Source: Crocinitomicaceae bacterium
Lineage (GTDB): Bacteria; Bacteroidota; Bacteroidia; Flavobacteriales_D; Crocinitomicaceae
Assembly (NCBI GenBank): GCA_028689775.1
Contig: JAQVCM010000016.1
Location: forward strand, 1 to 64,000
Direction of reading: 5' to 3'
Length of the DNA: 64,000 nt
Part shown: in pieces, positions 63,594 through 64,000 of the stretch
Layout: every line of letters begins with the position of its first letter
Position numbering within the stretch: position 1 is the first letter of the stretch
Notes under the pieces: model-generated
What the model was told of the DNA's origin: nothing
Databases searched by the model: none
The model's input: the letters and a program-made list of their open reading frames with translations, nothing else
Program-made: the position numbers and the translations under genes

Positions 63594-63656
63594 CGAAATA
63601 TTCTGATGACTTTGCTTGCAATTTTAAACCCTTGTTTAAAATATTTTTAAAAAAAC

Positions 63657-63694
63657 AACAAAGCCCTGTCACCATTGGTGAACAGGGCTTTGTT
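63657..63694 (-). terminator. Terminator of the right-edge gene
   Basis: ACAAAGCCCTGT (63658-63669) pairs with ACAGGGCTTTGT (63682-63693), with a CACC/GGTG extension and a T-rich tail on the minus strand. A second AT-rich stem-loop (ATTTTAAAC/GTTTAAAAT, 63621-63642) follows. Confidence 0.85.
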
Positions 63695-63706
63695 TTAAGA
63701 TCGTTC

Positions 63707-64000
63707 TTACTGAATAAATACGGTCGCTTTACTTGTAACCTCTTCTTCAACTTTGATAATTCCTTCTCCTTTCAAGCCATTTTTCTTTGCTTCAATGTTC
63801 AAAATAGCTACTCCTGCCATTCCTTTCTTGTACACATCATTCATGTTGAAAATTGCCTCTCCAGCAAGGTTCGTTTGTGCCGTATCAAACAAATTTACAT
63901 TTGCAGGCTTGTTTTCTGTTGATTTTCCAAAAACAACTACCTGACAACCAGGGACTGCAAGACCAGCGCCATCTCGCACGTAGACTTTTGCAATGGTATC
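63707..64000 (-). CDS. C-terminal part of an Ig-like/Cna-B-type protein (5' end outside window)
   Basis: The frame stays open to the right edge. The visible 97 residues start DTIAKVYVRDGAGLAVPG and form one beta-sandwich repeat: a VYVRD.AG...PG.QVVVFG unit with later LAGEAIFNMN and KGMAGVAILNIEA, ending EEEVTSKATVFIQ. It resembles the regulatory-like domains of secreted Bacteroidota proteins. The N terminus and export signal are not visible. Confidence 0.75.
   Translation of the reverse strand, partial: DTIAKVYVRDGAGLAVPGCQVVVFGKSTENKPANVNLFDTAQTNLAGEAIFNMNDVYKKGMAGVAILNIEAKKNGLKGEGIIKVEEEVTSKATVFIQ

Noticed and set aside
1..64000. CRISPR array, tRNA, rRNA or prophage
   Set aside because: I saw no regularly spaced direct repeats, no cloverleaf-like sequence with CCA-type ends, and no structural phage genes.

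Overview
The window looks like chromosomal DNA of a Bacteroidota member, most likely order Flavobacteriales and possibly close to Fluviicola/Crocinitomicaceae. The evidence is the low GC content, promoters with the Bacteroidota -7 element TAnnTTTG (for example 10734, 13800, 14807, 19038 and 31795), a complete Bat/MoxR operon, an SDR-type threonine dehydrogenase of the Flavobacterium kind, and many secreted proteins and lipoproteins restricted to the phylum. I saw no rRNA, tRNA or CRISPR array. The taxonomic placement is inference.

Layout. 1-7.1 kb is a defence-type island on the minus strand. It holds an orphan type III-like adenine methyltransferase and a tightly overlapping operon of a C5-cytosine methyltransferase, a protein with two GHKL ATPase modules (Hsp90/MORC-like at the N terminus, histidine-kinase-like at the C terminus), and a receiver-domain protein with an unrecognised C-terminal domain. 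7.1-17 kb is core metabolism: tyrosine catabolism (hpd, hmgA), threonine dehydrogenase, ispD, purQ, purD and small membrane proteins. 17-18.9 kb carries an AbiE-type toxin/antitoxin pair and a broken chimeric ORF. 19-22.6 kb is kynurenine metabolism (kynU, kmo). 23.4-28.7 kb is a six-gene operon built on a TerY-P-like signalling triad (vWA, PP2C phosphatase, Ser/Thr kinase) followed by a DUF4407 membrane protein and two small proteins. 28.7-38.5 kb is accessory: a DUF1801 gene with a truncated neighbour, a 209-bp MITE-like element, lipoproteins, a run of related secreted proteins and a large PQQ-propeller protein.

38.5-43 kb is an MBOAT acyltransferase with two SGNH hydrolase-like proteins, probably for O-acylation of a cell-surface glycan. 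43.2-50.4 kb is the MoxR-DUF58-BatA-BatB-BatC-BatD operon. 50.4-64 kb holds hemL, a cassette-like gene ending in an attC-like hairpin, recJ, envelope proteins, a PpiD-type foldase, an S9 peptidase, queA and a gene cut by the window end.

Two loci best fit an undescribed system. The first is the methyltransferase/double-GHKL/receiver operon (2.0-6.5 kb), which couples DNA modification to two-component phosphorelay signalling. The second is the extended vWA-PP2C-kinase-DUF4407-DUF4236-DUF6804 operon (23.4-28.7 kb). The MITE-like element (29.8 kb, with a solitary end at 38.4 kb), the cassette-like gene at 52.5 kb and the structured inverted repeats show that this stretch has been shaped by mobile DNA.

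All family assignments come from reading motifs and from memory of the families. No database search was run.
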